Positions 19,492 to 29,100 of a DNA stretch of 60,421 bases are shown piece after piece. The notes below the pieces were generated by a model. The model was not told the DNA's origin and searched no databases. It was given only the letters and a program-made list of their open reading frames with translations. The stretch comes from Aurantimonas coralicida (GTDB lineage: Bacteria; Pseudomonadota; Alphaproteobacteria; Rhizobiales; Rhizobiaceae). The stretch covers positions 1-60,421 of the forward strand of contig DRFF01000170.1 in the NCBI GenBank assembly GCA_011050685.1. The letters are read 5' to 3'. The translations under genes were made by a program, and so were the position numbers. Position 1 is the first letter of the stretch. Each line of letters starts with the position of its first letter.

Positions 19492-21108
19492 CTACTCCGC
19501 GGCGTTCGCCTCGGCCTTCGCCTGTTCCAGGAACGGCTGCCGCCGTTCGGCATGGAGCCCGCGCATGGTCGACCAGCACAGCGCCAGGAGCAGGAACGCG
19601 AACGGAAAGCCCGTCGCGATCGCCGCACCCTGAAGCGCAGCGAGCCCGCCGCCGACCAGCAGCGCGATCGCCACCAGGCCTTCGAAGGTCGCCCAGAATA
19701 TCCGTTGCGGCACCGGTGCGTCGATCTTGCCGCCGGCCGTGATCGTATCGATGACCAGCGAGCCGGAGTCGGACGAGGTGACGAAGAACACGATCACCAG
19801 GACGATGCCCAAAAAGGATGAGATCGACGTCAGCGGCAATTGGCCGAGCATAACGAAGAGTTTCACTTCGAGCGCCGCGTCGACGATGCCGGCGAAGCCG
19901 TCGATCGTCTCGGTCAGGGCCGTCCCGCCGAACACCGTCATCCAGATGATCGAAACGACGGTCGGGATGATCAGGACGCAGGTCAAGAACTCCCGAATGG
20001 TGCGGCCGCGCGAGACCCGCGCGATGAACATGCCGACGAAGGGCGACCAGCTCATCCACCAAGCCCAATAGAAGCTCGTCCAGCCCTGTCTGAAGTTGTC
20101 GTCGACGCGGCCGAACGGATTGGAGAGCGGGATGACCTCGCGCAGATAGGCAACCGAATTGCCTAAGATGCCACGAACGATATCCATGGTCGGCCCGACC
20201 AGGAAGATGAACCCCAGCAAGAGCAGCGCGAGACCCATATTGATCTCGGACAGCCGTTTCACTCCGGCATCAAGGCCGGCAACGACGGAAGCCAGTGCGA
20301 CGCAGGTAATCAGTACGATCAGCACGATCTTGCTGAGCGTCGTCGCGGGAACGCCGAAGAGATAGTTCAGGCCGGCAACTGCCTGTTCCGCGCCGAAGCC
20401 AAGCGAGGTCGCCAGGCCGAACAGGGTCGCGAACACCGCCAGCGTATCGATGAGATGGCCCGGCCAGCCCCAGACCCGCTCGCCAAGAACGGGGTAGAAC
20501 GCCGAACGCATGGTAAGCGGCAGGCCCCAATTATAGCTGAAGAAAGCCAGCGCCAGGGCGACCACAGCGTAGATCGCCCAGGGGTGGAGCCCCCAGTGAT
20601 AGATCGTCGCGGCCATGCCGAGCCGGCGGGCGGCCTCGGTATCGCCGACAGCGCCACCAAGCGGGGCCCAGGAATCACCTGCGAGCGAGGTGGAGAAATG
20701 CGAGATCGGTTCCGAGACGCCGTAGAACATCAGGCCGATGCCCATGCCGGCCGCGAACAGCATCGCGAACCAGCCGAAATAGCCATATTCCGGTTTGGCA
20801 TCCTTGCCGCCCAGCCGGATCGAGCCGTAGGGCGAGACGATGAGAAACAGGCAGAACAGTACGAAAATGTTGCCCGCGATGAGGAAGACCCAGTCGAAAT
20901 TCGCGGTCAGGGCAGGACGCAGCCAGCCGAAGAAATCGTCGGCGACGGTCGGAAACAGCAGCGTGAAAGCGACGAAGGCGATGATCAGTCCGGCGGAAAC
21001 CGGAAACACCGGATTGTGGATATCCAAACCGTATTTCCGCAGATTATCCTGCCCGACCTCATAGTCGGTGACGGAATGTTCGGCCAACTGGCCAGGTTCG
21101 AGCGACAT
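19492..21108 (-). CDS. BCCT-family betaine/choline/carnitine transporter
   Basis: A 538-residue secondary transporter with twelve expected helices. The glycine-rich segment AGMGIGLMFYGVSEP in TM3 and the aromatic block FYWAWWMSWSPFVGMFIARV with SRGRTIREF in TM8-9 are the BCCT hallmarks. The M-G-I-G form of the TM3 motif matches sodium-coupled glycine-betaine carriers such as BetP, but the exact quaternary-ammonium substrate is not determined. N- and C-terminal tails are short, so osmosensing by a long tail as in BetP is unlikely. It separates rarA from crcB on the same strand, with gaps of 157 and 96 bp. Confidence 0.93.
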   Translation of the reverse strand: MSLEPGQLAEHSVTDYEVGQDNLRKYGLDIHNPVFPVSAGLIIAFVAFTLLFPTVADDFFGWLRPALTANFDWVFLIAGNIFVLFCLFLIVSPYGSIRLGGKDAKPEYGYFGWFAMLFAAGMGIGLMFYGVSEPISHFSTSLAGDSWAPLGGAVGDTEAARRLGMAATIYHWGLHPWAIYAVVALALAFFSYNWGLPLTMRSAFYPVLGERVWGWPGHLIDTLAVFATLFGLATSLGFGAEQAVAGLNYLFGVPATTLSKIVLIVLITCVALASVVAGLDAGVKRLSEINMGLALLLLGFIFLVGPTMDIVRGILGNSVAYLREVIPLSNPFGRVDDNFRQGWTSFYWAWWMSWSPFVGMFIARVSRGRTIREFLTCVLIIPTVVSIIWMTVFGGTALTETIDGFAGIVDAALEVKLFVMLGQLPLTSISSFLGIVLVIVFFVTSSDSGSLVIDTITAGGKIDAPVPQRIFWATFEGLVAIALLVGGGLAALQGAAIATGFPFAFLLLALCWSTMRGLHAERRQPFLEQAKAEANAAE

Positions 21109-21265
21109 CGAAACCTCACTTTCAAATCAGTACTGCAATTGGATCGTAAAGAAAAACAGCGGTCCTTACGAATGGGACTCGCAACCAGTCTGCCACAAAA
21201 CGTGGCCTGTGGGCACCCGACAAAGCCACGATCAGGGCAGAATCCCACCGAATTCGGCCGAAGTG

Positions 21266-22618
21266 TTAGTCCCGCGTGCCCCGTTTTCCCCGCAGCTCCG
21301 CCCAATATCGAAGACGTTCGCCGATCGACACTTCCGCGCCCCGCTCCGTCGGACGGTAGAAAACCGGCCGTTCCATGTCTTCGGGGAAATAGCTCTGCCC
21401 GGAAAACGCGTCCGGCGCGTCGTGATCGTAGGCATAGCCGGCGCCGTAGCCCTCCGAGCGCATCAGCGTCGTCGGGGCGTTGAGAATATGCTTGGGCGGC
21501 AGCAGCGAACCGTGTTCCTTGGCGGCGCGCATCGCCGTCTTGTAGGCGACATAGACGGCGTTGGATTTCGGCGCCGCCGCCAGATAGACGGTCGCTTCGG
21601 CCAGCGCCAATTCGCCCTCCGGCGAGCCGAGATAGTCGTAGGCGTCCTTGGCTGCGAGCGCGATACTAAGCGCCCGCGGATCGGCCAGCCCGATATCTTC
21701 AGCCGCCATCCGCACCAGCCGCCGCCCAAGATAGAGCGGGTCCTCGCCGGCATCGAGCATTCGGCAAAGCCAGTAGAGCGCCGCGTCCGGGTCCGATCCA
21801 CGCACCGATTTATGCAGAGCCGAGATCAGGTTGTAGTGACCGTCCTGGCCTTTGTCGTAGACCGGCGCCCGACGTTGAACGATGTCCTGCAAGCTGGCCG
21901 CGTCGAAGACCTCGCCCGTTCGCCCGGCACGCCAGATCTCCTCTGCCAATGTCAGGATTGCCCGGCCATCGCCATCCGCCATCCGCAGCAGCACCGCCCG
22001 CGCCTCCTCGTCGAGCGGCAAGGGCCGGCCTCCGGCCGCCTCGGCCCGCAGGAGCAGCTTGGAAAGACTCTCCGGCCCGTGCGAGCGAAAGGTCAGAACG
22101 CGGGCCCGTGACAAAAGCGCGGCATTGAGTTCGAAGGACGGGTTTTCCGTCGTGGCGCCGACGAGGACGACCGTGCCGTCCTCCATCACCGGCAGAAACG
22201 AATCCTGCTGGGCCCGATTGAAGCGATGGATCTCGTCGACGAACAGCAGCGTCCGCCTGCCGTTGGACCGGCGCAGGCGCGCCGCCTCGAAAACCTTCTT
22301 GAGCTCCGCGACGCCGGAAAAAATCGCTGAAATCTGCTCGAAAGTATAATCGACTTCATTGGCGAGAAGCCGCGCGACGGTGGTTTTGCCGGTGCCGGGT
22401 GGCCCCCAGAAGATCATGGAGCCAAGGCTGTCTGTTGCGAGCATGCGCGACAGCGCGCCACCCTCCCCGGTCAGATGCTCCTGACCGACAACCTCGGCGA
22501 GAGTGCGCGGTCGCAGCCTGTCGGCCAGCGGCCGCGAGGGATCGTCGACCGGCGTCTGCCCGCCCTTCCCTGTGCGCGTCGACGGGTCCGGATCGCCGCC
22601 GCCAAACAGATCAGCCAA
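21266..22618 (-). CDS. rarA: Replication-associated recombination protein A (MgsA/RarA ATPase)
   Basis: A 450-residue clamp-loader-like AAA+ ATPase acting at stalled replication forks. Walker A is GPPGTGKTT, Walker [11 protein letters not shown], with sensor 1 in [12 protein letters not shown]; the C-terminal tetramerisation domain includes [20 protein letters not shown]. The start is TTG 22618, one base after the stop of the upstream protease: an in-frame stop lies just upstream and no ATG gives the family N terminus (A/S)DLFG. The absence of a clear ribosome site fits reinitiation after the protease. Confidence 0.95.
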   Translation of the reverse strand: MADLFGGGDPDPSTRTGKGGQTPVDDPSRPLADRLRPRTLAEVVGQEHLTGEGGALSRMLATDSLGSMIFWGPPGTGKTTVARLLANEVDYTFEQISAIFSGVAELKKVFEAARLRRSNGRRTLLFVDEIHRFNRAQQDSFLPVMEDGTVVLVGATTENPSFELNAALLSRARVLTFRSHGPESLSKLLLRAEAAGGRPLPLDEEARAVLLRMADGDGRAILTLAEEIWRAGRTGEVFDAASLQDIVQRRAPVYDKGQDGHYNLISALHKSVRGSDPDAALYWLCRMLDAGEDPLYLGRRLVRMAAEDIGLADPRALSIALAAKDAYDYLGSPEGELALAEATVYLAAAPKSNAVYVAYKTAMRAAKEHGSLLPPKHILNAPTTLMRSEGYGAGYAYDHDAPDAFSGQSYFPEDMERPVFYRPTERGAEVSIGERLRYWAELRGKRGTRD

Positions 22619-22619
22619 G

Positions 22620-24176
22620 TCAGCGCACCATTTGGGTCATGCGACGACCCTCACGCTCGATCTCGAATTGCCAGCCGCGAGAACGCCGTTTCAGCATTTC
22701 CTGCAACGACTTCGTCGAGGAAATGAGATCGCCGTTGATGGTCAGAAGAATATCGTTAGGCCGCAAGCCGAAGCGCTGCGCCAGTGATCCGCGTTCGACG
22801 GCTACCACGACGACCCCGGTCTTGTCAGCTGGCAGCCCCCGCTCCTCGGCGACGCGCGGCGACAGGTTCAGCACGGTCGCGCCGGAGAACGGGTTGTTAC
22901 CGGATAGGCTTCGCTCGTCGCGCGGCGGATTTTCCGGCGCCGCTTGCAGCGGGAGGTCGAGGGTTTCCCGATCCTCGCCACGCAAAACGCTCACCTTTGC
23001 CGTGCGCCCGACGCCTGCCGTCGCCAGCCGGTAGCCGAGGGCGTCGGGATTGTTGATCGCAAAGCCGTCGACAGACAAGATGACGTCACCGACCGTGATG
23101 CCGGCCTCTGCGGCCGGGCTATCGGTCATTACCGCCTGCACTAGTGCGCCGGTCGGCCGGGGAAGACCGAGCGCATCGGCGATATCGGGCGTGACCGAGG
23201 CGAAGGTTGCGCCAACATAGGGACGCTCGAACCGCCCGCCCGCCTTGGCGGCGCGCTGGAAACTCGCCACCATGTTGGAGGGAATCGCGAAGCCGATGCC
23301 GTTGGAGCCGCCGGAACGCGAAAAGATCGCCGTATTCACGCCCACCAGCCGCCCCTTCATGTCGATCAGGGCGCCACCGGAATTGCCGGGATTGATCGCC
23401 GCGTCCGTCTGGATGAAGAAGCCGAAATCGTTGACGCCGATATGGTTGCGCGCCAGCGCCGAGACGATACCGGTGGTGACAGTCTGGCCGATGCCGAACG
23501 GATTGCCGATCGCCAAGACGAGATCGCCGATCTCCAATTCGTCCGAGTCAGCGATCGGAAGTGAGGGGAACGGCCCGGCTCCGTCGATCGCAAGGATCGC
23601 CAGATCGACCTTCTTGTCCTTGAGAAGAACCTTCGTTTCGAATTCGCGACCGTCGCTAAAGGCAATCTTCACCTCGTCGGCGTTCTCGACGACATGGTTG
23701 TTGGTAACGACGAGGCCAGATGAATCAATGATCACACCCGAACCGAGCGCCGACTCCATGCGTGGCCGGTCATCGAATCGTCGGCCAAAAAACTGGCCGA
23801 AGAAGGGATCGTTCGCGAAGGGTGATTGCCGTGTCGGGACCACGCGCGCGGCATAGACATTGACGACGGCGGGCGCCGTTTCCTTGACGAGCGGCGCGAA
23901 GGAGAGATCGATTTCCGCCCGGCTTGCAGGCACGGTCGTGGCCGCGGCAGTGTGGGAGGCGGGGACGCGTTCCTGACCGGGTTCGGAAGCCCGTCGCCCT
24001 TGCTCGGGCGAGGACGGCGGGACGTTCAAGCTGTTACCGGCACGGTCCGGCGCCTGCTCACCGAGCAATCCGTCAATCCAGCCGCCCACGCTCCAGCCGT
24101 GATCAGCCCCCAGAGTTGGCGAGGCTGCTAGAAAGGTCGCGATCAAAGCGACCCATAAGACCTGTTGCGACCGCAT
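22620..24176 (-). CDS. DegP/DegQ (HtrA) periplasmic serine endoprotease
   Basis: A 518-residue trypsin-like protease and chaperone for misfolded envelope proteins. A signal peptide (residues 1-23, ending SPTLGA) is followed by about 70 residues of linker. The protease domain carries the catalytic triad (His in VVTNNHVV, Asp in VDLAILAID, Ser in NPGNSGGAL), and two PDZ domains follow, from about 305 and 415. ATG 24176 starts right at the signal peptide; the frame itself extends 23 codons further. rarA follows after one base. Confidence 0.94.
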   Translation of the reverse strand: MRSQQVLWVALIATFLAASPTLGADHGWSVGGWIDGLLGEQAPDRAGNSLNVPPSSPEQGRRASEPGQERVPASHTAAATTVPASRAEIDLSFAPLVKETAPAVVNVYAARVVPTRQSPFANDPFFGQFFGRRFDDRPRMESALGSGVIIDSSGLVVTNNHVVENADEVKIAFSDGREFETKVLLKDKKVDLAILAIDGAGPFPSLPIADSDELEIGDLVLAIGNPFGIGQTVTTGIVSALARNHIGVNDFGFFIQTDAAINPGNSGGALIDMKGRLVGVNTAIFSRSGGSNGIGFAIPSNMVASFQRAAKAGGRFERPYVGATFASVTPDIADALGLPRPTGALVQAVMTDSPAAEAGITVGDVILSVDGFAINNPDALGYRLATAGVGRTAKVSVLRGEDRETLDLPLQAAPENPPRDERSLSGNNPFSGATVLNLSPRVAEERGLPADKTGVVVVAVERGSLAQRFGLRPNDILLTINGDLISSTKSLQEMLKRRSRGWQFEIEREGRRMTQMVR

Positions 24177-24245
24177 AACCCGCCTGTCGTTCCCCGCCGA
24201 CTCGCCTTTGGAAGTCAGCTCCGGTTTAAACCAGACGAGAGCCAC

Positions 24246-24269
24246 GAAAAAGGGGCCTTATCGAGGCCC
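24246..24269 (-). terminator. Intrinsic terminator downstream of tsf
   Basis: On the minus strand GGGCCT-CGATA-AGGCCC forms a 6-bp stem followed by CTTTTT. It lies about 250 bases past the tsf stop and just upstream of the protease gene, so it would separate the two transcripts. Confidence 0.7.
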
Positions 24270-24288
24270 GTCAGAGTGCTGACAGACC

Positions 24289-24312
24289 CCGCCGATTTTC
24301 GGCGGAGTTTTT
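24289..24312 (+). terminator. Plus-strand terminator-like hairpin without an upstream plus-strand gene
   Basis: CCGCCGA-TTT-TCGGCGG forms a 7-bp stem followed by AG and five T. On the plus strand it has the shape of an intrinsic terminator, yet all annotated genes for several kb upstream are on the minus strand. On the minus strand the hairpin is preceded rather than followed by the T/A run. Confidence 0.5.
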
Positions 24313-24433
24313 GCTTCGAGCGGCGAAGTTGGTCTGAACGGGTTCGTGAGGCGGCGCCGGTTGGGCGTGTTGGCGCAATTCCGGCGTGAAGCTGGCTTTG
24401 CGGCGAGCGCCATCGCGATCTTCTTGATGGTCT

Positions 24434-24474
24434 GGGAAGGGGGCGGCCGCTTCACATGCGGCCGCCCCCTTCCC
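24434..24474. terminator. Perfect 17-bp inverted repeat after tsf
   Basis: 24434-24450 and 24458-24474 are perfect complements around a 7-base loop (TTCACAT), 46 bases past the tsf stop. The stem is very GC rich (GGGAAGGGGGCGGCCGC). No T run follows on either strand, so it could be an RNA 3'-end stabiliser or a Rho-assisted terminator. Confidence 0.6.
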
Positions 24475-24519
24475 GTCTGAGCTCCGGCCTATTCCGAAGA
24501 CGGAATGCCGGGCTGATAC

Positions 24520-25446
24520 TTACTTTTTGCCGGCGACCGCGGCGACTTCAGCAGCGAAGTCGGTCTCTTCCTTCTCGACCCCTTCGCCGAGCGCAAATCG
24601 CTCAAAGGCGACGATCTTGGCAGGAGCCCCGAAACCGGCTTCCGCCTCGGCCAGCGCCTTCTCGACGGTCAGATCCGGGTTGATGACGAAAGCCTGCTTG
24701 AGAAGCACGACCTCCTCGTAGAATTTGCGCAGGCGTCCTTCCACCATCTTCTCGATGATGTTCTCCGGCTTGCCCGACTGCCGCGCCTGCTCGACGAAGA
24801 TCGCCCGCTCCCGATCGACAGTGGCCGCGTCGATCTCTTCAGCGGACAGCGCCAGCGGATTGGTCGCGGCGACATGCATGGCGACCTGACGGCCGAACTG
24901 ATTCAGCGCCGCCTTGTCGCCGGCCGATTCGATCGCCACGAGAACGCCAAGCTTGCCGAGTCCGTCGACTACCTGATTGTGAATGTAGGTCGCCACGACG
25001 CCTTCGCCGACGCTCAGCATCGTCGAACGGCGCAGGGCCATGTTCTCGCCGATCGTGCCGATGGCATCCTTGATCGTGTCGTTCACGCTCTTGGACGAAC
25101 CCGGATAGGCCGCCGCACCGACTGCCTCGACAGAGCCATCGGTCGTCAGGGCGACATTGGTGATATCGCGCACGATCGACTGGAAGGCGTCGTTGCGGGC
25201 GACGAAATCGGTTTCCGAGTTGACCTCGACGACGACGGCCTTGGAACCCTCAGCCGCGACCCCGACCAGCCCTTCGGCGGCGGTGCGGCCAGACTTCTTG
25301 TCCGCCTTGGCGATGCCCTTGGTGCGCAGCCAGTCGACCGCCGCTTCCATGTTGCCGTCGTTCTCGGCCAGAGCGGTCTTGCAGTCCATCATGCCGGCGC
25401 CGGTCAGGTCGCGCAGCTCTTTGACCATTGAAGCGGTGATTGCCAT
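24520..25446 (-). CDS. tsf: Translation elongation factor Ts
   Basis: A 308-residue guanine-nucleotide exchange factor that recycles EF-Tu. The N-terminal UBA-like domain ([19 protein letters not shown]) and the EF-Tu contact motif [11 protein letters not shown] are intact, followed by the core and dimerisation segments. ATG 25446 has GAGG upstream (GAAGAGGCAAAC); the frame continues 20 codons upstream without family similarity. It follows rpsB on the same strand, the usual alphaproteobacterial pair, but with an unusually wide 339-bp gap. Confidence 0.97.
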   Translation of the reverse strand: MAITASMVKELRDLTGAGMMDCKTALAENDGNMEAAVDWLRTKGIAKADKKSGRTAAEGLVGVAAEGSKAVVVEVNSETDFVARNDAFQSIVRDITNVALTTDGSVEAVGAAAYPGSSKSVNDTIKDAIGTIGENMALRRSTMLSVGEGVVATYIHNQVVDGLGKLGVLVAIESAGDKAALNQFGRQVAMHVAATNPLALSAEEIDAATVDRERAIFVEQARQSGKPENIIEKMVEGRLRKFYEEVVLLKQAFVINPDLTVEKALAEAEAGFGAPAKIVAFERFALGEGVEKEETDFAAEVAAVAGKK

Positions 25447-25785
25447 GTTTGCCTCTTCAGAAATAATTGGGCGCACCGGCTCGATGGGAACGGGTGCGCC
25501 GGACATGTGGCGCCTCGGTTACGGCACCTTGGTGGGTCGAGTCGCGGCCGCGAGAGCCGGGCAAAGAAAAACGGGAGCTGGTTCTCCGCCGCCTCCGCTC
25601 ACTCATTCGATGCGATCACGGTGCCGGCGTTGAACCCGTGCGGTCCGAATTCGGTATGATCTCGGCATGCCTCCTGAAAATCGATTGAGACTTTCAAACA
25701 GGACCATGCATCCGTTTGCTCATGCAACGCTCGAGGCAGTGTCCCGGCGTCAACCACGCCGGAACCCTTGCTCTTCGACATTTGC
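25447..25785 (-). other. rpsB-tsf intergenic region with hairpins, no gene seen
   Basis: No credible coding frame on either strand. Read on the minus strand, a weak stem GGAG-N6-CTCC is followed by CGTTTTTCTTT (about 25575-25600), which could attenuate transcription between rpsB and tsf. An 8-bp perfect inverted repeat, GGCGCACC/GGTGCGCC (25470-25477 and 25493-25500), sits 23 bases ahead of the tsf ATG in the leader. The roles of these elements are inferred from shape only. Confidence 0.5.
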
Positions 25786-26676
25786 TCAGGCGCTAGCCGC
25801 CTCGGTCTTCTCGTCGCCGGGGGCGTCAACCTGCTCGGCAGCGACCGGCTCTTCAGCGGCTGCCGGAGCCGCTTCTTCGCTTGCGGGAGCGGCCTCTTCG
25901 CTCGCCGGGGCGGCGACCGTCTCGTCTTCAATCACCTCTTCGACAGGCGCTTCTTCGAGCGCACCGATGTCGACGCCGGAATCGCCCTGCTGGCGGGCAA
26001 TGCCGTCCACCGCCGACCGGGCGATGAGGTCGCAGTAGAGAGTGATCGCGCGAGCGGCGTCGTCATTGCCCGGGATCGGGTAATCGATCGATGCTGGATT
26101 GCAGTTCGAATCCACTACCGCGACGATCGGGATATGCAGCCGCTTGGCCTCCTCGATCGCGATCGACTCCTTGTTGGTGTCGATGATGAAGATCATATCC
26201 GGGACGCCACCCATGTCACGGATACCGCCGAGCGCCCGGTCGAGCTTGTCGCGCTCGCGCTGCAGCGTCAGACGCTCCTTCTTGGTGAAGCCCTGGGCCT
26301 CGCCAGAGAGCATCTCGTCGAGCTTGCGCAGGCGCTGGATCGACTTGGAGATGGTGTTCCAGTTGGTCAGCATGCCGCCGAGCCAGCGGGCGTTGACGTA
26401 GTACTGGGCCGAACGCTGCGCCGCGTCCGCGATGATGTCCGACGCCTGGCGCTTGGTGCCAACGAAGAGCACGCGGCCGCCACGAGCGACCGTGTCAGAG
26501 ACCGCCTGCAGAGCGCGGTGCAGAAGCGGCACCGTCTGCGCGAGATCGAGAATGTGGATATTGTTGCGCGCGCCGAAGATATAGGGCGCCATTTTCGGGT
26601 TCCAGCGGTGAGTCTGGTGGCCGAAATGGACGCCCGCTTCGAGAAGCTGGCGCATGGAATAGTCTGGCAATGCCAT
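25786..26676 (-). CDS. rpsB: 30S ribosomal protein S2
   Basis: Small-subunit protein S2, 296 residues. The conserved body ([50 protein letters not shown]) ends near residue 240. It is followed by an Ala/Glu/Pro-rich acidic tail of about 50 residues containing the repeat APASEEA twice, which bacterial S2 proteins such as that of E. coli (about 240 residues) lack. AAAGGA lies eight bases before the ATG. The 212-bp leader up to eipB holds no gene. Confidence 0.97.
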   Translation of the reverse strand: MALPDYSMRQLLEAGVHFGHQTHRWNPKMAPYIFGARNNIHILDLAQTVPLLHRALQAVSDTVARGGRVLFVGTKRQASDIIADAAQRSAQYYVNARWLGGMLTNWNTISKSIQRLRKLDEMLSGEAQGFTKKERLTLQRERDKLDRALGGIRDMGGVPDMIFIIDTNKESIAIEEAKRLHIPIVAVVDSNCNPASIDYPIPGNDDAARAITLYCDLIARSAVDGIARQQGDSGVDIGALEEAPVEEVIEDETVAAPASEEAAPASEEAAPAAAEEPVAAEQVDAPGDEKTEAASA

Positions 26677-26888
26677 GGTACGTTTCCTTTACCGGTTGAG
26701 CCTCCACGGAAAGAAGCGGCCGGATGCCGCCACCGGTGGATTGCGTCGTTCGAGCAGAACTCGACCGTCGAAACCCGACTTCCGTGTGTGGAATGGACGC
26801 GCCGATACACCAAAAGTCGCAACGAGGCAAGCCAAGTGCGCATCCGGCCACTGCCCATGACAGCGCTGCGATGCTCCTCACCGTCGGT

Positions 26889-27722
26889 TCAGGGGCAGTC
26901 GGGCATTTGAAAAAGATCGAGGCTCGCGAGGCCGCCGGCCAAGGTATAGCCGTCGAAGGTCAGCACCAAATCATCGGAGACGCCGTTCTCGTAGAGCGTA
27001 TAGGCCGTTTCGAAAATCGGCAGACCGTCCGGGTCGCTGTCGGAATTGTAAAAGGATTCGCTGATACGCCAGGCGGCGAGACCGGTAAGCTGGTCAGATA
27101 GAGACGCGCGCCCGTCGCTTGGCGTCACCTCGGCCACCTTCCCGTCGCGCCCCGTGCCAGACTCCGAAGCCGGCGCGATCACCGCGGTACTCGTCAAGAG
27201 CTTCTCGACCTCCTCGTCGCCATCATAGAGCCGTGTCTCGACGATCCGCGCGCCGGCCTTCGCCTGCCCGATCAGCGCAATCGTATGCTGCATCGGAAAC
27301 AGGGATTTTGGTACCTCGACGGTCCGGACCTTGGGGGCTGTCAGGGCGACCCGCGTCACGTCGCCTCGCGTCGACGCGGTGCCAATCACCGCATTTTCCG
27401 GACTGGCGTCGATGAAGGTCTTGGTCTCGAAGTCGAAACGCTCGCCGTCGGCGCTTTCGGTGGAGCGCGTCTGCTGATCGGTGACGATCAGTTCCTGCTC
27501 CTGCTGGAAGCGCGCGACGAAGCGATAGTCGAGGTCGTAGGTGTCGCAGGTCTTCCGGCGCATCTCGATCGCGATCCGGCCCTGCGCGTCGACCAGGTCG
27601 CTATCCCCCTCACGCATCGACAGGTCGTAGGAGGCCCGGTGCGGCACCAGTTCCTGCGCCGAGGCAACGGCGGAAAACACCCCAACGATACTGATCAAAA
27701 GCGGAAGGGTTGTCGCTCGCAT
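26889..27722 (-). CDS. EipB-family periplasmic protein (DUF1849)
   Basis: A 277-residue exported protein of the EipB/DUF1849 family, periplasmic beta-spiral proteins that support envelope integrity in Brucella. A signal peptide (MRATTLPLLISIVGVFSAVA, cleavage near ASA-QE) starts at ATG 27722. Family segments LVPHRASYDLSM and GVSDDLVLTFDGYTLAGGLA are present. The two conserved cysteines that form a disulfide in Brucella EipB correspond to Cys in RKTCDTYDL and the near-terminal Cys in MPDCP. It lies upstream of rpsB on the same strand but is probably transcribed separately. Confidence 0.9.
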   Translation of the reverse strand: MRATTLPLLISIVGVFSAVASAQELVPHRASYDLSMREGDSDLVDAQGRIAIEMRRKTCDTYDLDYRFVARFQQEQELIVTDQQTRSTESADGERFDFETKTFIDASPENAVIGTASTRGDVTRVALTAPKVRTVEVPKSLFPMQHTIALIGQAKAGARIVETRLYDGDEEVEKLLTSTAVIAPASESGTGRDGKVAEVTPSDGRASLSDQLTGLAAWRISESFYNSDSDPDGLPIFETAYTLYENGVSDDLVLTFDGYTLAGGLASLDLFQMPDCP

Positions 27723-27858
27723 GACGGGACGATCTTTCGCTGGATCGACGGATGGGCTACCGATCGATCGGAATTTCATAGCACCCTATTCCGTGGGCCG
27801 TGATGGGCGATAAACCCATCCGGCGCTCCTATCCCTGAAGACGAAGGAAGACAATATC

Positions 27859-28326
27859 ATGGCCGATTCGATCGAGACCCGTCTGCGCGCCGCGAGTGTG
27901 ACTCTGCCGGAGGCGGCGGCCCCCGCGGCAAACTACGTTCCCTTCGTCGTACACGGCCGGCTGCTGCAGACATCGGGCCAGCTTCCGATCGAGGATGGCA
28001 AGCTAGCCGTCGTCGGCAAGCTCGGCGCCGGCGTCTCGCTGGAAGAGGGTCAGGCGGCGGCGCGCCTGTGCGCGATCAACATTCTCGCGCAGGCCAATGC
28101 CGCGCTCGGCGGCGACTGGCGCCGGGTGAACCGCCTCCTCAAACTCACCGTGTTCGTGGCGAGCGACGCCAGCTTCACCGAACAGCACAAGGTCGCCAAC
28201 GGCGCGTCGGATTTCCTGGTCGAGATCCTCGGCGACAAGGGCCGCCATTCGCGCTCGGCGGTTGGTGTCCCGGCGCTGCCCCTGGACGCAGCGGTCGAAA
28301 TCGAAGCGCTTTTCGAGATCGATTGA
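27859..28326 (+). CDS. RidA/YjgF-family protein
   Basis: A 155-residue protein of the longer RidA subgroup (UK114-like group 1). RidA enzymes hydrolyse reactive enamine/imine intermediates released by PLP enzymes; this subgroup has not been tied to one reaction. Visible motifs are NYVPFVVHGRLLQTSGQLP, EEGQAAARLCAINIL and HSRSAVGVPALPLDAAVEIE, whose arginine occupies the position of the catalytic Arg in RidA. AAGGAAG lies ten bases before ATG 27859. It heads a plus-strand run ridA-GDPD-DUF482-HIT. Confidence 0.92.
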   Translation: MADSIETRLRAASVTLPEAAAPAANYVPFVVHGRLLQTSGQLPIEDGKLAVVGKLGAGVSLEEGQAAARLCAINILAQANAALGGDWRRVNRLLKLTVFVASDASFTEQHKVANGASDFLVEILGDKGRHSRSAVGVPALPLDAAVEIEALFEID

Positions 28327-28327
28327 C

Positions 28328-29062
28328 ATGATCGCCCGCTATAGCGGTCCGCTCGGCTGGCTGGTCGAGCGGCCGATCGCCCACCGGGGATTGCATGACG
28401 GCAATCAAGCCGTCGCCGAGAATTCAATTCCGGCGGCACAGGCGGCGATCGCGTCGGGCTGGGCGATCGAATGCGATGTCCAGCTCTCCGCTGACGGCAC
28501 GCCTTATATTTTCCACGACGCCGCGCTCGACCGGCTCACCGGCCGCGAAGGCGCGTTTCGCGCGACCCGCGACGTTGCGATCCATGAACTCGACCTCGCC
28601 GTCACCGGGGTCAGCATTCCGACAGTCTCGGCGTTTCTCGAGATGGTCGATGGTCGCGTTCCCGTGATCATGGAGTTGAAAGGGCTCGATCCGGCTCGCG
28701 ACGAAGGCTATTTCGATCGCCTCGGCCCGATCGTCGAAGCCTACGCCGGCCAGCTCGCGCTGATGTCGTTCGATTCGTGGCTCATCGGCCAAATGCTCGA
28801 AGCGCGCCCAAACCGCCCGATCGGCCTCACGGCCGAGGGAACCCGGCCCGAGGTTCTGGCGGCGCATCGGCAAATCTATGCGGGCGGCTGCGACTTCTGC
28901 TCCTACAACGTCCACCATCTGCCGAACGCCTTCGTCGATTGGGTTCGGCGCGAGCACTGCGCGCCGGTGATCTCCTGGACGGTCCGCACGGCTGAAGACG
29001 TTCGCCGCAGCCGCGATTATTGCGACCAGATGACCTTTGAGGGCTTTACACCTGAGTCCTGA
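28328..29062 (+). CDS. Glycerophosphodiester phosphodiesterase family protein
   Basis: A 244-residue TIM-barrel enzyme of the GDPD family, which hydrolyses glycerophosphodiesters to glycerol-3-phosphate and an alcohol. The catalytic histidine pair is seen in IAHRGLH and YIFHDAALDRLTG, with metal ligands in AENS and ECDVQLSADG and a later glutamate in MELKG. No signal peptide, so it acts in the cytosol. The ATG follows the ridA stop by one base, so the genes are co-translated. Confidence 0.92.
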   Translation: MIARYSGPLGWLVERPIAHRGLHDGNQAVAENSIPAAQAAIASGWAIECDVQLSADGTPYIFHDAALDRLTGREGAFRATRDVAIHELDLAVTGVSIPTVSAFLEMVDGRVPVIMELKGLDPARDEGYFDRLGPIVEAYAGQLALMSFDSWLIGQMLEARPNRPIGLTAEGTRPEVLAAHRQIYAGGCDFCSYNVHHLPNAFVDWVRREHCAPVISWTVRTAEDVRRSRDYCDQMTFEGFTPES

Positions 29063-29100
29063 AGGCTTGCGTCGCGCCACCGGCGACATAACTCTCCGCC

